Below are positions 1-11,455 of a stretch of DNA of 64,000 nucleotides, piece after piece. The DNA lies in the NCBI GenBank assembly GCA_030247855.1, contig JAPDRN010000066.1, forward strand, positions 62,001 to 126,000, in the 5' to 3' direction. The DNA comes from Knufia peltigerae. Its lineage: Eukaryota; Ascomycota; Eurotiomycetes; Chaetothyriales; Trichomeriaceae. The translations under genes were made by a program, and so were the position numbers. Numbering within the stretch: position 1 is the stretch's first letter; each line of letters opens with the position of its first letter. The notes under the pieces are model-generated. The model was not told the DNA's origin and searched no databases. It was given only the letters and a program-made list of their open reading frames with translations.

Positions 1-90
1 AAGATCTTGGTTTGTATAAGTTCCAGCCTTGAACTTATTTGCTTCAGACCAAAACGAATCGTGACGAGTCCATTTTGTGAGTGAGCGATC

Positions 91-1756
91 ATGGCATCTG
101 TGCCAATATTTCGCAAGGAAATTCCGTACTCGGTACGAGATGAACACTCTTGATTTCTAGGAAGTACACTGACTAGGCTAAGTTCTCAGACCGAGACTTA
201 CTAGACGATCGCTCTTTCGTGGCGGGAGTCTGGCAGGAAAAGGCCGATGGGAGCAACACATTTTCAGTCGAAGGTAGAGTCTCTCTAGGCTGAAACAAAG
301 CCCAATTGACTTATTTGCCACTTCTCCCTAGACCCATCCGATCAAAAGATCTTGGCATATGTGGTGGATTCCAGCTTGGACGATTACAAAAGTGCCATTG
401 AGGTAGCACACGAGGCGTTTGGCACTTACAAAAAGCTCACTCCCAAGGCCCGAAGCCAGCTGTTGCGAAAATGGTCTCAGCAGGTATTGGAATCCCGCGA
501 TGATCTGGCCGCACTTTGCACTTTGGAGCTAGGCAAGACATTCAAGGAGTCTCTTGCCGCCGTCTCCTACGCGGCAAGTTGCCTCAACTGGTTTGCGAAC
601 CTTGCCGAAGAAGGCTGTGGGGGAGAAACAATTCCCAATTCGAATGGCCGAGGGAAAACCGTCATCCTCACAATTCGCCAACCGGTTGGTGTCGTTTGCG
701 CTATCACACCATGGAACTCTCCGTACTCTGGTGTCATCAAGAAAATTGCGCCGGCATTGGCGGTCGGTTGCACCGTCGTTCATAAACCGGCTCCTGAAAC
801 CCCGTTGTGCGCCATCGCGCTCGCAAAGACGTTTGAGAGAGCTGGGTTCTCCCCTGGTGTATACAACATGTTGACCACTTCCTCAGAGAGAGCTGCAGAG
901 ATTGGTGATCTATTCTCCTCACATCCTTTGGTGCGCCACGTCACCTTCACGGGATCAACCGGGGTGGGCAAATTTCTGGCAGAGAGATGTGGAGCCAACC
1001 TGAAGAAGGTGACGATGGAGCTCGGGGGAAATGCTCCGTTCTTGGTGTTTGCGGATGCGGATTTGGATCAGGCTGTGGAATGTGAGTTATCATATCAAAC
1101 TTCAAAAGCTACCACTTGCTCATTGGCCCGTAGCGTTGTTGGCTTGCAAGTTTACCTCCGCCGGACAAGTATGCATCTACGCCAATCGTATCCTGTTGGA
1201 GACAAGCATCCACGATCAGTTTGTGAGCAAACTCTTGAAAGCCATCAAGGACAACATTCGCCTTGGTTCTCCTTGGGCTGAAACCACAACATTAGGACCA
1301 CTCTACTCGGCAAAGGGCGCAGAGAAAATCCAGCGACTGTTGAAAGACGCTGTGGGAAAGGGGGCTAAGCTGGTCACATCAGACGTATACGAATATGGAT
1401 CATCATATTATCCTCCGTCAGTGTTGATCGATGTGAAGCCAGACATGCAAATCACAAGAGAGGAGATCTTCGGTCCTTTGATATCAATCTCAACATTTGA
1501 CACGGAGGATGAAGGTATCATGTTTGCCAACAACGTCAAAAGTGGATTGGCAGGCTATGTCTTCACTGAAAATGTATCACGCTTATTCCGTGTCTCGGAA
1601 TATTTGGAGGTCGGGATGGTCGGAGCAAGAACTGGATCGATCAGTGCGATTGAGATGCCATTTGGTGGCATCAAAGACAGTGGACTTGGGCGAGAAGGCT
1701 CACGACATGCATTGGAAGAGTACACAGAGCTGAAGGCAATCACACTCGCGCTGTGA
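91..1756 (+). CDS. Aldehyde dehydrogenase (SSADH-like), ALDH1
   Basis: NAD(P)-dependent aldehyde dehydrogenase that should oxidise an aldehyde to its acid. I read four exons: 91-132, 183-273, 332-1081 and 1134-1756, joined by GT-AG introns of 50, 58 and 52 nt, giving 501 aa, the usual family length. The ATG at 91 is chosen because the spliced N-terminus (PIFRKEIPYS then SFVAGVWQEK) lines up with the two other ALDHs in this window. The general-base Glu (about E274, in MELGGNAPF) and nucleophile Cys (about C308, in GQVCIYANR) are 34 residues apart as expected. The C-terminus carries PFGGIKDSGLGREGS, typical of the succinate-semialdehyde dehydrogenase group. Only 90 bp of upstream sequence is in the window. 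The family is certain; the substrate is unknown. Confidence 0.93.
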
Positions 1757-2124
1757 CTTATGTAGGCATATAAATAGATATCTCTCACCATGAACCATGC
1801 TTGTATTGAACTTCACTTTCGGTGTCCCTTATGGAAAGATGACAGATATTATCTTGTCCCTCCGAGGTACGCTCATGGAGATTTGAAGTAGCCGAGAAAA
1901 GAAATGTGGATATCGCCAGCGATTTTCGCCGAACTTCTGTAGGGCTTGGAAATCACCGAAGATAGGTATCATACGGCTTTTCCATCGCACCCATAAAATA
2001 GTCATGTGAAAACTGGGATTCTGTGGGCGTCGAGATCTAGGACATAACCTTTCGAATATCGCACTCTTCTAATTATTCAGTTTACGGGGCTTCATGTTTT
2101 GTAGAGACAAGGACTAATATCAAC

Positions 2125-3350
2125 ATGCATTGGAAAGATCTTCCGGACTGGGAGAATATACCAGAGGTGGCAGGCCTACCAAAGGGTTGTGCATGGGGTC
2201 TCTTCGACAAAGGTGATGAAAGAGACCAGGTCGGTACATTGAACCTACTCACCCCCGACGTCGTATTGAATGCGAAGAACGAGATTGAATATGGTGAAAG
2301 TGTATGCCTCAAGTATGCGAACATGAAATATTTTTTACTTGTGCATGCTGTTTCCTGACGCACTCATCATAGTTGGAACCTCGAACACGCCCAAGTTCCT
2401 GCTGTCAACCGGAAACAGTTTGAACATAAAATCATCAGTCTCCGTCATCTGGGTTACACGGCATACGATGATGAGATCACCATAAATACGCAGAGTGGAA
2501 GTCAATGGGATGGACTGAGTGCGACAACAACCCAAATTCGCGCCGAGAGTAGAGAGGGCTTTTGCTGATATTTTCCACGCGCAGGACACTGGGGACACCA
2601 AGCTACAGGTCTTCACTACAACAATCTAACCCATGAAGCCATCCAAGATGTTAAGTGCAAAGACAACTCCATTCATCGTATGCATTGGTCCATCCATTCT
2701 TTTCCTTGTTGGAGTGTTTGTGGCTGATTGAAGACCGGCCTCCTAGATTGGAGCTTGCGAGGGGGGATCGTGGGACGGGGTGTGCTGATCGACTATCATA
2801 CGTGGGCAACACAGCAAAAAATCAATCATCCAGCCACTGAAAGGACATCGATTTCGGTCAAAGACATTGAGGAGGTCGCAAAGTTTCAAGTGACCGAGTT
2901 ATGCCCGGCGGACATCTTGATCATCCGCACTGGATGGACGGCGTGGTACAATGCCGCCTCGGAGGCTGGGCGTCGCGCTGGGACGACAGGAGACGAGCAC
3001 ATTGGATTAGAAGGTACACAAGAGACGGTGAAGTGGCTCTGGAACAAACATTTTGCGGCCGTTGCCTCTGATACATTGGCTTTCGAAGCGTGGCCCACCA
3101 AGCCACCTCATAGTGAGTATATTCGATAGCCCCCCTTTTTTCGAGGTCGAGCTCGCCGCTGACTGCGTCATCAGGTTTGCACGACTGGTTGCTGGCCATG
3201 TGGGGATGTCCCATCGGAGAACTCTGGGACTTGGAAAAGCTGGCGGAAAAATGCCAGAAGTACAAGAAATGGTCGTTTTTCCTAGCGAGTGCGCCTCTAC
3301 ATGTTGAAGGAGGTGTGGCATCACCTCCGAACGTCGTAGCTATACTATAA
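2125..3350 (+). CDS. Cyclase-family (PF04199-type) hydrolase, paralogue 1
   Basis: Member of the fungal branch of the cyclase/kynurenine-formamidase-like metal hydrolases, which open amide or lactone-like bonds. Five exons fit: 2125-2312, 2373-2518, 2585-2677, 2747-3112 and 3175-3350 (322 aa). Family blocks in order are DQVGTLNLLTP near residue 38, the metal-site region SGSQWDGLRHWGHQ, RGGIVGRGVLIDY, the PADILIIRTGW strand, and a C-terminal HDWLLAMWGCPIGELWDLE block. The bacterial metal motif HxGTHxDxxxH appears here as QxGSQWDxxxH, so two histidine ligands are glutamines. A paralogue with the same order of blocks lies at 20394-21735. It follows ALDH1 on the same strand after 368 bp. Exact substrate cannot be told. 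Confidence 0.88.
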
Positions 3351-3825
3351 CCCTATTCGAATGACTTTTTTCTATTTCAAGACTGTTATGGTGTTTAATT
3401 TCAGTTTCCCTTCGAAGCAAGACTTCTGTACCTAAAGTTGTAGCTAAGATATCTGCGAATGGTTCGTCATGATTCCCGCCTGGGAACAGGGACGAGGCTA
3501 GGAGACTTTGATTCGCCGTTACTTCGGACCCACGGCATTTTTCGGTGATTTACAGAAAATCCCCGCCCGCACATTTTGGCTAAGAAGGCCCCTGTTTCCT
3601 CCTAGAGCCAATAAGACATTCAGAATTCGCCTTCTCTTTCTTTCTTTCTTATGGATCTCTGCGGGAAATAATTGATTCTGGTCCTTTCGATTCTCGGATC
3701 TATGTACTATGTTCTACCTGGAATCTTAACCCCAGGACGGAGGCGCATGAACAAGATCCAATGGAAGTCTCGTACACTTCATGCCGCGTCAAAATCCCTT
3801 TCGGCTGTTTTGCCTACCCTCGATC
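3351..3825. other. Intergenic, convergent gene ends
   Basis: This stretch lies between the 3' ends of the cyclase-family gene and the UNC93-like gene. Short pyrimidine-rich runs (ttctctttctttctttctt near 3629) are visible, but I see no coding frame with family features and no RNA gene. Confidence 0.5.
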
Positions 3826-5784
3826 TCAACGTCGTCCACCCTTCGAATCCACCGGCGGTTCAATACTAGTACCCTCTAGCTTCTTGTCTGCCACGTCTAG
3901 TTCTCCATCAATGACATCTGCCGGTATCTGATCTGGTGTGGTGTTCACAAGCAAGATCATGGGAATCAAGGCAGCCCCCAACAATCCAAACGTGACACAG
4001 CTATTCACAGGTTGTCAGCCTAAATATGGTTTCACCAAGATTTGGATTAGGGTTCAGACGACGTACAATCCTACCAGAGGGTCGGCCTGGGTCTGCGAGT
4101 TCATGCCGTAGGCAATGGCTTGGCCGACTGCTTCTATACACCTGAATGCCGCACCGTTTCGGACGTTGTCTGTACGTTGGTCAGATCTCCCGCATCTTGT
4201 ACCTCAATATGGTTGTGTGGTATAACAAAGACTGCATACCTTGTGCATTTGTGGCAAACGACGACAGAAGCCAGTACATGTATGACTGAGACAGCGGGCC
4301 CGTGGTCTGCACGAAGAAATACGGGAGGAAGGACGAAGGGTACACCCCGCTGTCCCAATCGATGTGCCCCGGGTCATGTCGATTGAACTTGGCTTGCATC
4401 ACGATGGACCAAATGTAGACAGCCACATTCAAAATAACGACGGTGTACAGGCCGAGTTGGGCACGTCGACGTTGGTTGAGGCTCTTCATATCAAGGATGA
4501 AGCCGAGACCGAAACAGCCGACACTGAAAAAAATGACGGGTAAGTACGAACCCCAGAAAGGCTACACAGAATAGGATGGGCCAAAGGATTCAGGACATAC
4601 ATGCAAAAGAACGGAGAGATCAGAGATGACAAAGCCCGAGCGCGGACCGTGAAGTGGATGGCCAAATAAGTCGACCATGACCCACTGAGTAACACTGTCA
4701 GCAAGTGATTCGTTCGAGCGCACTCGGTCAACAACGCCAGCGCTCACCTGTAAAAGAACGACCACATGGCCCAGAGTGCAGAAAGAAGTACGAGCTTTGA
4801 GGTCATTGTCTTGACGATACGCTGAATTTCGTGTTTCGTCGACAGCGTCTCGGAAGTGACAATTCGAGTGCCATCAGACCTGACAACTCGCTCAAACGGC
4901 AAGATCAAGAAGGCAAATGGCAGACTGTTGGAGCCGATTAGTGCTGATTTCTCTTACAAAACCCTTGTACCACACCCACGTATGACTTACGCAAGAGCCT
5001 CGATGATGAGGAACGCAATGTAGGTGTCAGGAGTCACACCGCCACTAACCCCCTTGACGTGGTTTTTTGAAAGATTGATTGCCCCTCCGACGAGCTGTCC
5101 TAGGTTCCGAGACACGATCCACAGTGCAAGATATTTGCCACGCGACCGAGAGGGTGCCAGCGTCATGATGGCCCCGGCTTCTGCAACATACCAGCAGCCC
5201 GTGCCCACACCGCCGATGGCACCGCTGAGGATGAGGTACCATTGATTACCGAATTTTGAATTGCAATAGTACGCAGACCCCTGGATGGGAAAAGAGAGGG
5301 AACCAATTACCAGTGCCCACTTCACCCCGATCTTGTTCACGATGGGACCGCCGAGGCCGCAGGCTGGTCACATACTTTGTTAAAAAGGGGACGGCGAAAA
5401 GATGTCTGCTTAGGAATACACGTACTGATTGCCAGTAGTGCATACCGAATGGCAGTTGAAATGTTCGACACTGTGGGCGTCGCGAGGCCACCTATGTATT
5501 GTCCCATAGTGAGCAAAACTCCATTTTGCAGGATGTCCCAAGATACAGAAGAACAACCACCGGGGGTTGTGATGGTGGTGTTACCCTAAATGCTTACCCC
5601 CTCCTAAACCAGCAATAGCATCTGACATGGCTGGTCCGCAGAATGCTTGAACGCTCAGGAGCATCATCTGAGTCAAACTGTGTCTCCAGACCCGTTGCCA
5701 GAGTGGCACGGTTGATCTGTATGCTTCCATGTCGGTGGAGGGAATGACCTCACCGAGGACGATTTCTTCTGTGGTATCTGTCAT
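3826..5784 (-). CDS. UNC93-like MFS membrane transporter
   Basis: Polytopic membrane protein of the fungal UNC93/DUF895 branch of the major facilitator superfamily. Eight exons on the minus strand (5598-5784, 5426-5491, 4991-5363, 4748-4924, 4601-4684, 4240-4523, 4067-4169, 3826-4000) close to 482 aa. The order of recognisable blocks is MMLLSVQAFCGPAMSDAIAG (first membrane segment), a glycine-rich stretch around GPIVNKIGVK, LSGAIGGVGTGCWYVAEAG, a hydrophilic central loop with LPFERVVRSDGTRI, SWSTYLAIHFTVRARALSS, GCFGLGFILDMKSL and the tail block LLVNTTPDQIPADVI. The intron ending at 4524 was placed to skip a run that breaks frame, giving the family consensus at that point. Transported substrate is unknown. 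It is divergent from the fructosyl-amino-acid-oxidase-like gene. Confidence 0.9.
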
Positions 5785-6777
5785 TTTGGTGCCGGCTGTT
5801 GTGTCTTGCGTAGGTAGATGAAGTTGCGACTGAACAAGGAGCTGAGTATGCTACCGCCAGCAAGAACATATATACGTATATATATATTCATATTATGAAA
5901 TACCCCGCGCACCCCCGGAGGGAGCATATGTGCTGACGATCACCAAACCTTTCAAGGATGGTTGGGAAGGTACAAGCGTGCTCGTTGATCTAGTGGGTCA
6001 TCAGCTAGCATGACCCCTGGAGATCACAACAACGCCCACCCCCACGACGCCGGAAAACAGCCCCGAAAATGTTACTCATCCACTCACTGTGCCAGACTCT
6101 ACGCGATGTGGACCTGACCAAGGCCAGTGCCAGTGGTGGCAAGATCAACCAGCTCGGCCGGCGTCGTCTTATCGAATAGTGGCGAGGATTCCCATGGTCT
6201 CACGGATGATGTCTTGATGTGACAATTTCAGAGCGAAGTGCTGTTATGGCTTGTGATCACAGGCATCGTTGGGTATCCTGGGAACATGGCGAGGAGCAAC
6301 AAGAAGAATGGAGACATCCAAGTGTGACAGAGGCCTTAATGGGAAATCCTTCACCAAGTCCTCTTTGCCACCATCGTCTCTGATTCGACCGGCTTTCAGT
6401 TCAGCGTACACAGCACAATCCGGATACGGGGTAAAACTAGACGGTGGAGACGGATGAATTAATCCGAAGTTTACGCCGCTCTGTGGGGGAGGGGTATTTT
6501 AACCGGATAAGGCTCACCAGAAGAAGCCCAGCGAGACTAGCCACGACAATACAAAGGTACTCCGTAGTAGGTTTCGCTTTGACCTTCCTTGGGCTTAAAA
6601 GCCTTAGGAGAAGGCAGGACCCGGCTCTGAAGGAGGCATGATGGATTGCCCTGACCATTGTTGTCATTCTGCTTTATTCACGTTCGATTCGCTATAACTC
6701 GATTGCTTCCCATAGCTTAGGGCAGAGCATCAATAGAAGAGAACGCAAGAAAGAGAGAAGGGAGAAAAAAGGCAACC
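5785..6777. promoter_or_regulatory. Divergent promoter: UNC93-like / FAOX-like
   Basis: This 993-bp region separates two genes transcribed outwards, so it should hold both promoters. An alternating AT tract centred on tatatacgtatatatatat (about 5869-5888) lies roughly 85-105 bp upstream of the UNC93-like start and could act as a TATA-type element. A GGCCGGCG site is visible near 6156 and CCGGC near 6390. The short open frames here lack family features. Confidence 0.5.
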
Positions 6778-8209
6778 ATGATGCCTGGGGTCTCCGAGTT
6801 GAGTCATTCTTCCAGTATCCTGATCATAGGGGCTGGAACGTGGGGAGTGTCGACAGCCCTTCATCTCGCTCGGCGAGGCTATACAAATGTCACAGTCCTA
6901 GATGAGTACCCTCAGCCATCCCAGATTTCCGCAGGTAACGATCTGAACAAGATCTCTTCCTTCGGTAAGTTCTTTATAGAACGGAACCAGCATCGCCTAG
7001 ATTGCTTACGACTTTCCTACAGTCAATCCACCAGATGAAAGCGACAAGGACTATGCCAATCAGATCTTCTTTGCGGCACTTTCGAAGGGGTTTAAGGAGG
7101 ATCCAATCTTCCAACCGCATTTTCACGAAGTCGGCATTGTAATGTCGGCCCTTTCACCGGGTGGCCTTCAGCAAATCCAAAAGCGGAACCAGGAAGGCTT
7201 CGACATGACTGAGTTGAACGAACCCGAAGACTTCCAGAAAACGATGCCATCCGGTATTCTGACAGGTCCGGTGCGTGGGTGGAAAGGTTTCTGGAGAAAG
7301 AACGGAGCAGGTTGGGTTCACGCACGAAATGCACTTCTCTCGGCCATCGTTGAGTCGCAGAGACTTGGGGTCAATTTTAACTGCGGGTATCCTCAGGGCA
7401 AGGCTGTCAGACTACTGCATCGCAATCCAGACCCCACCAATAATAATGGATTGACAGGAGATGTGATAGGGGTGGAGACACAAGACAACAAGAGATATTT
7501 CGCATCGCGTGTCATTCTGGCCACTGGGGCGAATTCGGATCAGTTCCTCGATTTCAAAAAGCAGCTTCGGCCGACAGCCTGGACACTGGCCCACATTCGA
7601 ATGTCACCAGAAGAGGCCAAATCCTATGCCAACTTGCCTGTGCTGTTCAATGCAGACCAGGGCTTTTTCATGGAGCCCGACCAGGATAACCACGAGTTGA
7701 AGATTTGCGACGAGCATCCGGGGTACTGCAATTGGGTGATTGGTGCCGACGGGGAGCGACGGAGTGTACCATTTGCACGCCAGCAGATTCCTATCGAATC
7801 AGCCAAACGAATTCGTGCACTCCTTCGAGCCACAATGCCCCAACTGGCAGATCGACCCTTCTCCTTCGCGCGTCTTTGCTGGTGTGCCGACACAGTGGAC
7901 CGAAATTTTCTGATCGACTTTCATCCAGACCATCCGTCACTGCTCTTGGCCGTTGGTGCCTCAGGTCGCGGATTTGCTCATATCCCTTCTATCGGCGGGT
8001 TCATTGCTGATCGCCTTGAGGGTCGCATGGAAGCCAAGGTGGCCGCGGCCGTTCGTTGGCGACCCGAGCAGGCGTTGAACCGTAATTGGGACGACACGCT
8101 GAATCGGTTCGGAGGACAATACAAAGTTATGAATCTTCAGGAGATAACAGAGTGGACAAACATTCCTAACGGTTATACTGAGAGCCTTCTCAACACCAAG
8201 AATCCTTAA
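6778..8209 (+). CDS. Fructosyl amino acid oxidase-like FAD enzyme
   Basis: Flavin oxidase of the MSOX/amadoriase family, which oxidatively deglycates Amadori compounds or oxidises N-substituted amino acids and releases H2O2. Two exons (6778-6964 and 7023-8209, 58-nt intron) give 457 aa. The N-terminal Rossmann motif IIGAGTWGVSTALHLARRGY starts near residue 16. FAGND-type block AGNDLNKIS, the long run QLRPTAWTLAHI, and HELKICDEHPGYCN match fungal amadoriases. The Cys in FARLCWCADTVDRNFLID (about C348) sits where this family carries covalently bound FAD. Two consecutive ATGs open the frame; either may be used. The C-terminus (NTKNP) has no peroxisomal SKL-type tripeptide. A related activity, such as saccharopine- or N-methyl-amino-acid oxidation, cannot be excluded. 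Confidence 0.92.
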
Positions 8210-8613
8210 GAATGAGTCGGCGCCAAGAATGAGACAGGGATTTAAAGTACATATGAACCGCGCAATAACTAAGCATTCGAAACCGACGCCAGGAGCGTGT
8301 GTGCTGACTAGATTTAATTTACGAATGAGAAGCTTGGTTATTGTAATATGGAGGAGGAAAGTATTGTATTCACAAAAGGGGCAGTGTGGGGTCCCTCCGG
8401 CTTCCCCCATTGCAGACGGAGCTTTCCGAGTCACGTGCCATTTAAGATTCCTTGGCACTTGCTTATCTCGCTGACGACGTTCATTCCACATCTAACGTCG
8501 AGCAGACCTTCATGCAGCAATATCTGCAATGACAATTCAACTTGACCTCTTCCAGGAGAACGTCCCTGCTCGAAACGCGCATCAGTTTCCTAAAAGGGAA
8601 CGCCTTGCTCTCG
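8210..8613. promoter_or_regulatory. Upstream region of Zn2Cys6 regulator 1
   Basis: This 404-bp gap between the flavin oxidase stop and the regulator start presumably carries the regulator promoter. I see no distinctive element and no family-like reading frame. Confidence 0.4.
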
Positions 8614-11397
8614 ATGTCAAACATCGTTGATTATCGACCTCTGGCTCCTCATCAGCCCCGCTCTCCATCCCCTCAATCAACATCTCTCACAAGCAGGAGG
8701 GACAGAATTGTCACCACAGAGAGGCAGAGGGCGGCTCGAGCGTTAGAATCTTGACATCCCAAGCAGCTGTGATATTGACTAATGGACGAAATAGATGTGA
8801 CAGTTGTCGTCGAGCCAAGGAAAAATGTATTGGAGTTCCATGTAGACGATGTGTTCGTCTCGAGCGTCAATGCGAATTCAAGAACGTGGGTGTTACGAGA
8901 CGCACAATTCCAAAGAAACGCAACTCCAGGTCTGTCGCTTCGCCAACGGCGTCCAGGAGAATCAATGACCTCACTAATCTCAACACAGTCGCTCCGTCGA
9001 TGATGGCGTGGCGCGCGAATTTCATGAACGCATAACTTACCTGGAGCGTATCATTAAGCATTACGCACCCGGCCTCGACTTACGAACGGAGAACCTGCGT
9101 CAAAAAGCGCGTGATCTTGCGCCGGAGGACTTTGATCCTGCTGAAGACGTCTCAGGCAGCCCATCGATCGATTCCAACGCGGATGTGACCATTCAAGATG
9201 AGAGCTGTACTATAAATGCTGTCAACGACATAATTGCACGTCTGTTGCCCGAATTCAAAACTCTCGATATGATTCTAACTATCTTTCAGATTATTCGGGG
9301 GAGTTTTCCTACTGGAATTTCTCTATGCGCCTCAACAAGGAAGTAAAAGACCTGATCGTAAGCTACCACCAAGCCAACATTGGTCAATAATACTGAGGGT
9401 TGTCATGTAGGGCAGCGAAGATCAGCAAGACATACCACATTATTGGCGAGTGGGACAACTCCATTCAAGCTCGACTGCTGTGTCAGAAGCGCTTTCCAAC
9501 CTCCCACCCCTCCCAATCGCTAATTTTCTCGTGCACGTCTTCCTCAAACATGCAGCAAGTAATTACTTTTACTTTGACTCGCACTGGCTACTGGAGAAGC
9601 TGAACATCATGTATGGAAAGCCTCCTGAATTGACATCGAAGGACGCTGGTATTGTGGCAATCATACTTGGCGTTCTAGCCATCGGTACTCAATACGCGCA
9701 CCTCGAGTCACCAAGAAATGTTCGAACACGAAATGGCCCACAAAGTCACAGAGAAGACGAGCTTGGTGACGTATTCTACCAACAAGCAGTCCGTTTGTTG
9801 CCTGAGGTAATCCATCTGGGCTCTCTAGAAAGTGTCCAAGGGTGTCTGCTGTTTGGCTTGTATGCATTGCCCATAGATGCATCTGGGCTGGGCTACATCT
9901 ATTTGAATTTGGCGATGAAATTGGCTATGCAAAACGGGATGCACCGCCGAACACCAGACCACGTCTTCGCACCGGAAATGACTGAGAGGCGAAACAAAAT
10001 ATGGTGGACAGTGTATTGTCTCGAAAAGTATCTATGCGACTCGTGTATCAGGCCATTTCCGTGACTAACAGTGTCGCAGAAAGATAAGTATTTATCATGG
10101 TAGACCTATCTCCATTCGCCCGTCGGATATCGATGCCGAGTTACCTCGTGAAGAGCCCGAACTGCAGGTGGCAGAACCGTCGTCGAATATCTCGAGTTTA
10201 CTCACATTGGTAAAGTTGATGGATTATCTTGGGAAGTTCGCGGATGATATGTGAGTTGGAAGCTATTAGACTAACGGGATATGCTAACACAACCTTTGCA
10301 GCTTGATGCTCCGTACTGGCCCCAGATCACAAGCCCCTGATCTCTTTACACGACTGAAGTCCAGAAGAGATGAACTCAAACGATGGTGGGATGCCTCATC
10401 ACTTAAGAGCCAACGCTTGTCACGTTCGCACGTACATTTGCAACTCGAGTACTGTCTCCTGCGGATGTTTCTTGGACGACCTTTTCTTGTAGGCCGCGAT
10501 GTCCCTGGCCTGAGTCCAGGGGTCGCGTCTGAAGATCCTATGATCCGGGAAAGCACTCTGCCTGAGGGAGAGCGCGATTGGACACAGCACCCTCAGCGGA
10601 AGTCGCGTGCATCTGCCTTTGTGGATGACTGTGTCGTAGCTGCAACCGAAGCCATTGATCTCTGTCAATCTCTGCTGGACGAGGGCGCCGGCTTGGCATC
10701 TGTTTCATACATTGAGTATAGTTCCTGCAGGGCCTCCCTCCTTGTTCTCATCGCATTTTGCATCCGGACTCAGACTCTTCAATACTACGATCATCAGCAA
10801 AAAGGGCTACAAATGATTCGAGATATGGCAACCACGGGTGAATCTGCAAGGCACGAAGTCTTGTTGATCGAAGCCCTTGATCGGGCATTGAAACGCCTCC
10901 ATCTCCTGGACCTCAGGAACCAATCCAACAAGTCCTCCGAGACGCAACGTAATATTAACTACGACGACTTTAAACAATGGGAAACGGCATGGAAAGCAGG
11001 GAGCGCTACGGCAGAGTTGGGACCTTCACAGGGACAACTTGCTTCTATGACAACCCAACAACGGTACTCTCATGGAATGGACCGACAGGTTCATGAGGCC
11101 AAACAGGTCACTGGAGATACTGCTAACTTCGCCAACAAGATGAGATATGGGCAAGCGGACCTCGCAAGCAACGAGCCTTATATTGTCTCCCAAGACCGGC
11201 CGCCCGTCGCACAGGAAAATACCTATGTTGACTGGAACAGCATGCAAGCGGGACCGAATGTGTTCTACGACCATATCGAAGAGCAATTGTTAGAAAACTT
11301 TCTCGCCATTCCTGAAGATGAATTCTCATTTTCCACAGGATTGGACACGAGACAGCAAACGGACGCTTTTGGGACCATGAATTGGGGTGAAAACTAA
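8614..11397 (+). CDS. Zn2Cys6 fungal transcription factor 1
   Basis: Binuclear zinc-cluster DNA-binding regulator. Seven exons fit: 8614-8741, 8795-8929, 8989-9239, 9290-9357, 9411-10027, 10080-10250 and 10302-11397, summing to 821 aa with every phase closed. The first splice joins ERQRAARA to CDSCRRAKEKC, recreating the common fungal start of this domain; it uses a weak donor (gttaga). The six cysteines lie at about 44, 47, 54, 59, 62 and 69, with only four residues between Cys3 and Cys4. A coiled linker (YLERIIKHY) follows. HYSGEFSYWNFSMRL and later IYHGRPISIRPSDID belong to the fungal-specific middle domain. The gene converges on ALDH2 with 58 bp between stops, so it is a candidate local regulator. 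Targets are not known. Confidence 0.9.
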
Positions 11398-11455
11398 GAA
11401 CTTCGTCAACTACATCATGCCGGGATGTAATAACGCGTTGTGGTCCTAATTTTCT

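Noticed and set aside
5868..5890. AT dinucleotide tract as a microsatellite or origin
   Set aside because: It is only about 20 bp, placed as a promoter element would be; nothing supports an origin.
8751..9035. Regulator 1 starting at TTG near 8751
   Set aside because: An upstream ATG exon (8614) spliced at 8742/8795 restores the normal fungal zinc-cluster N-terminus; TTG starts are not expected here.
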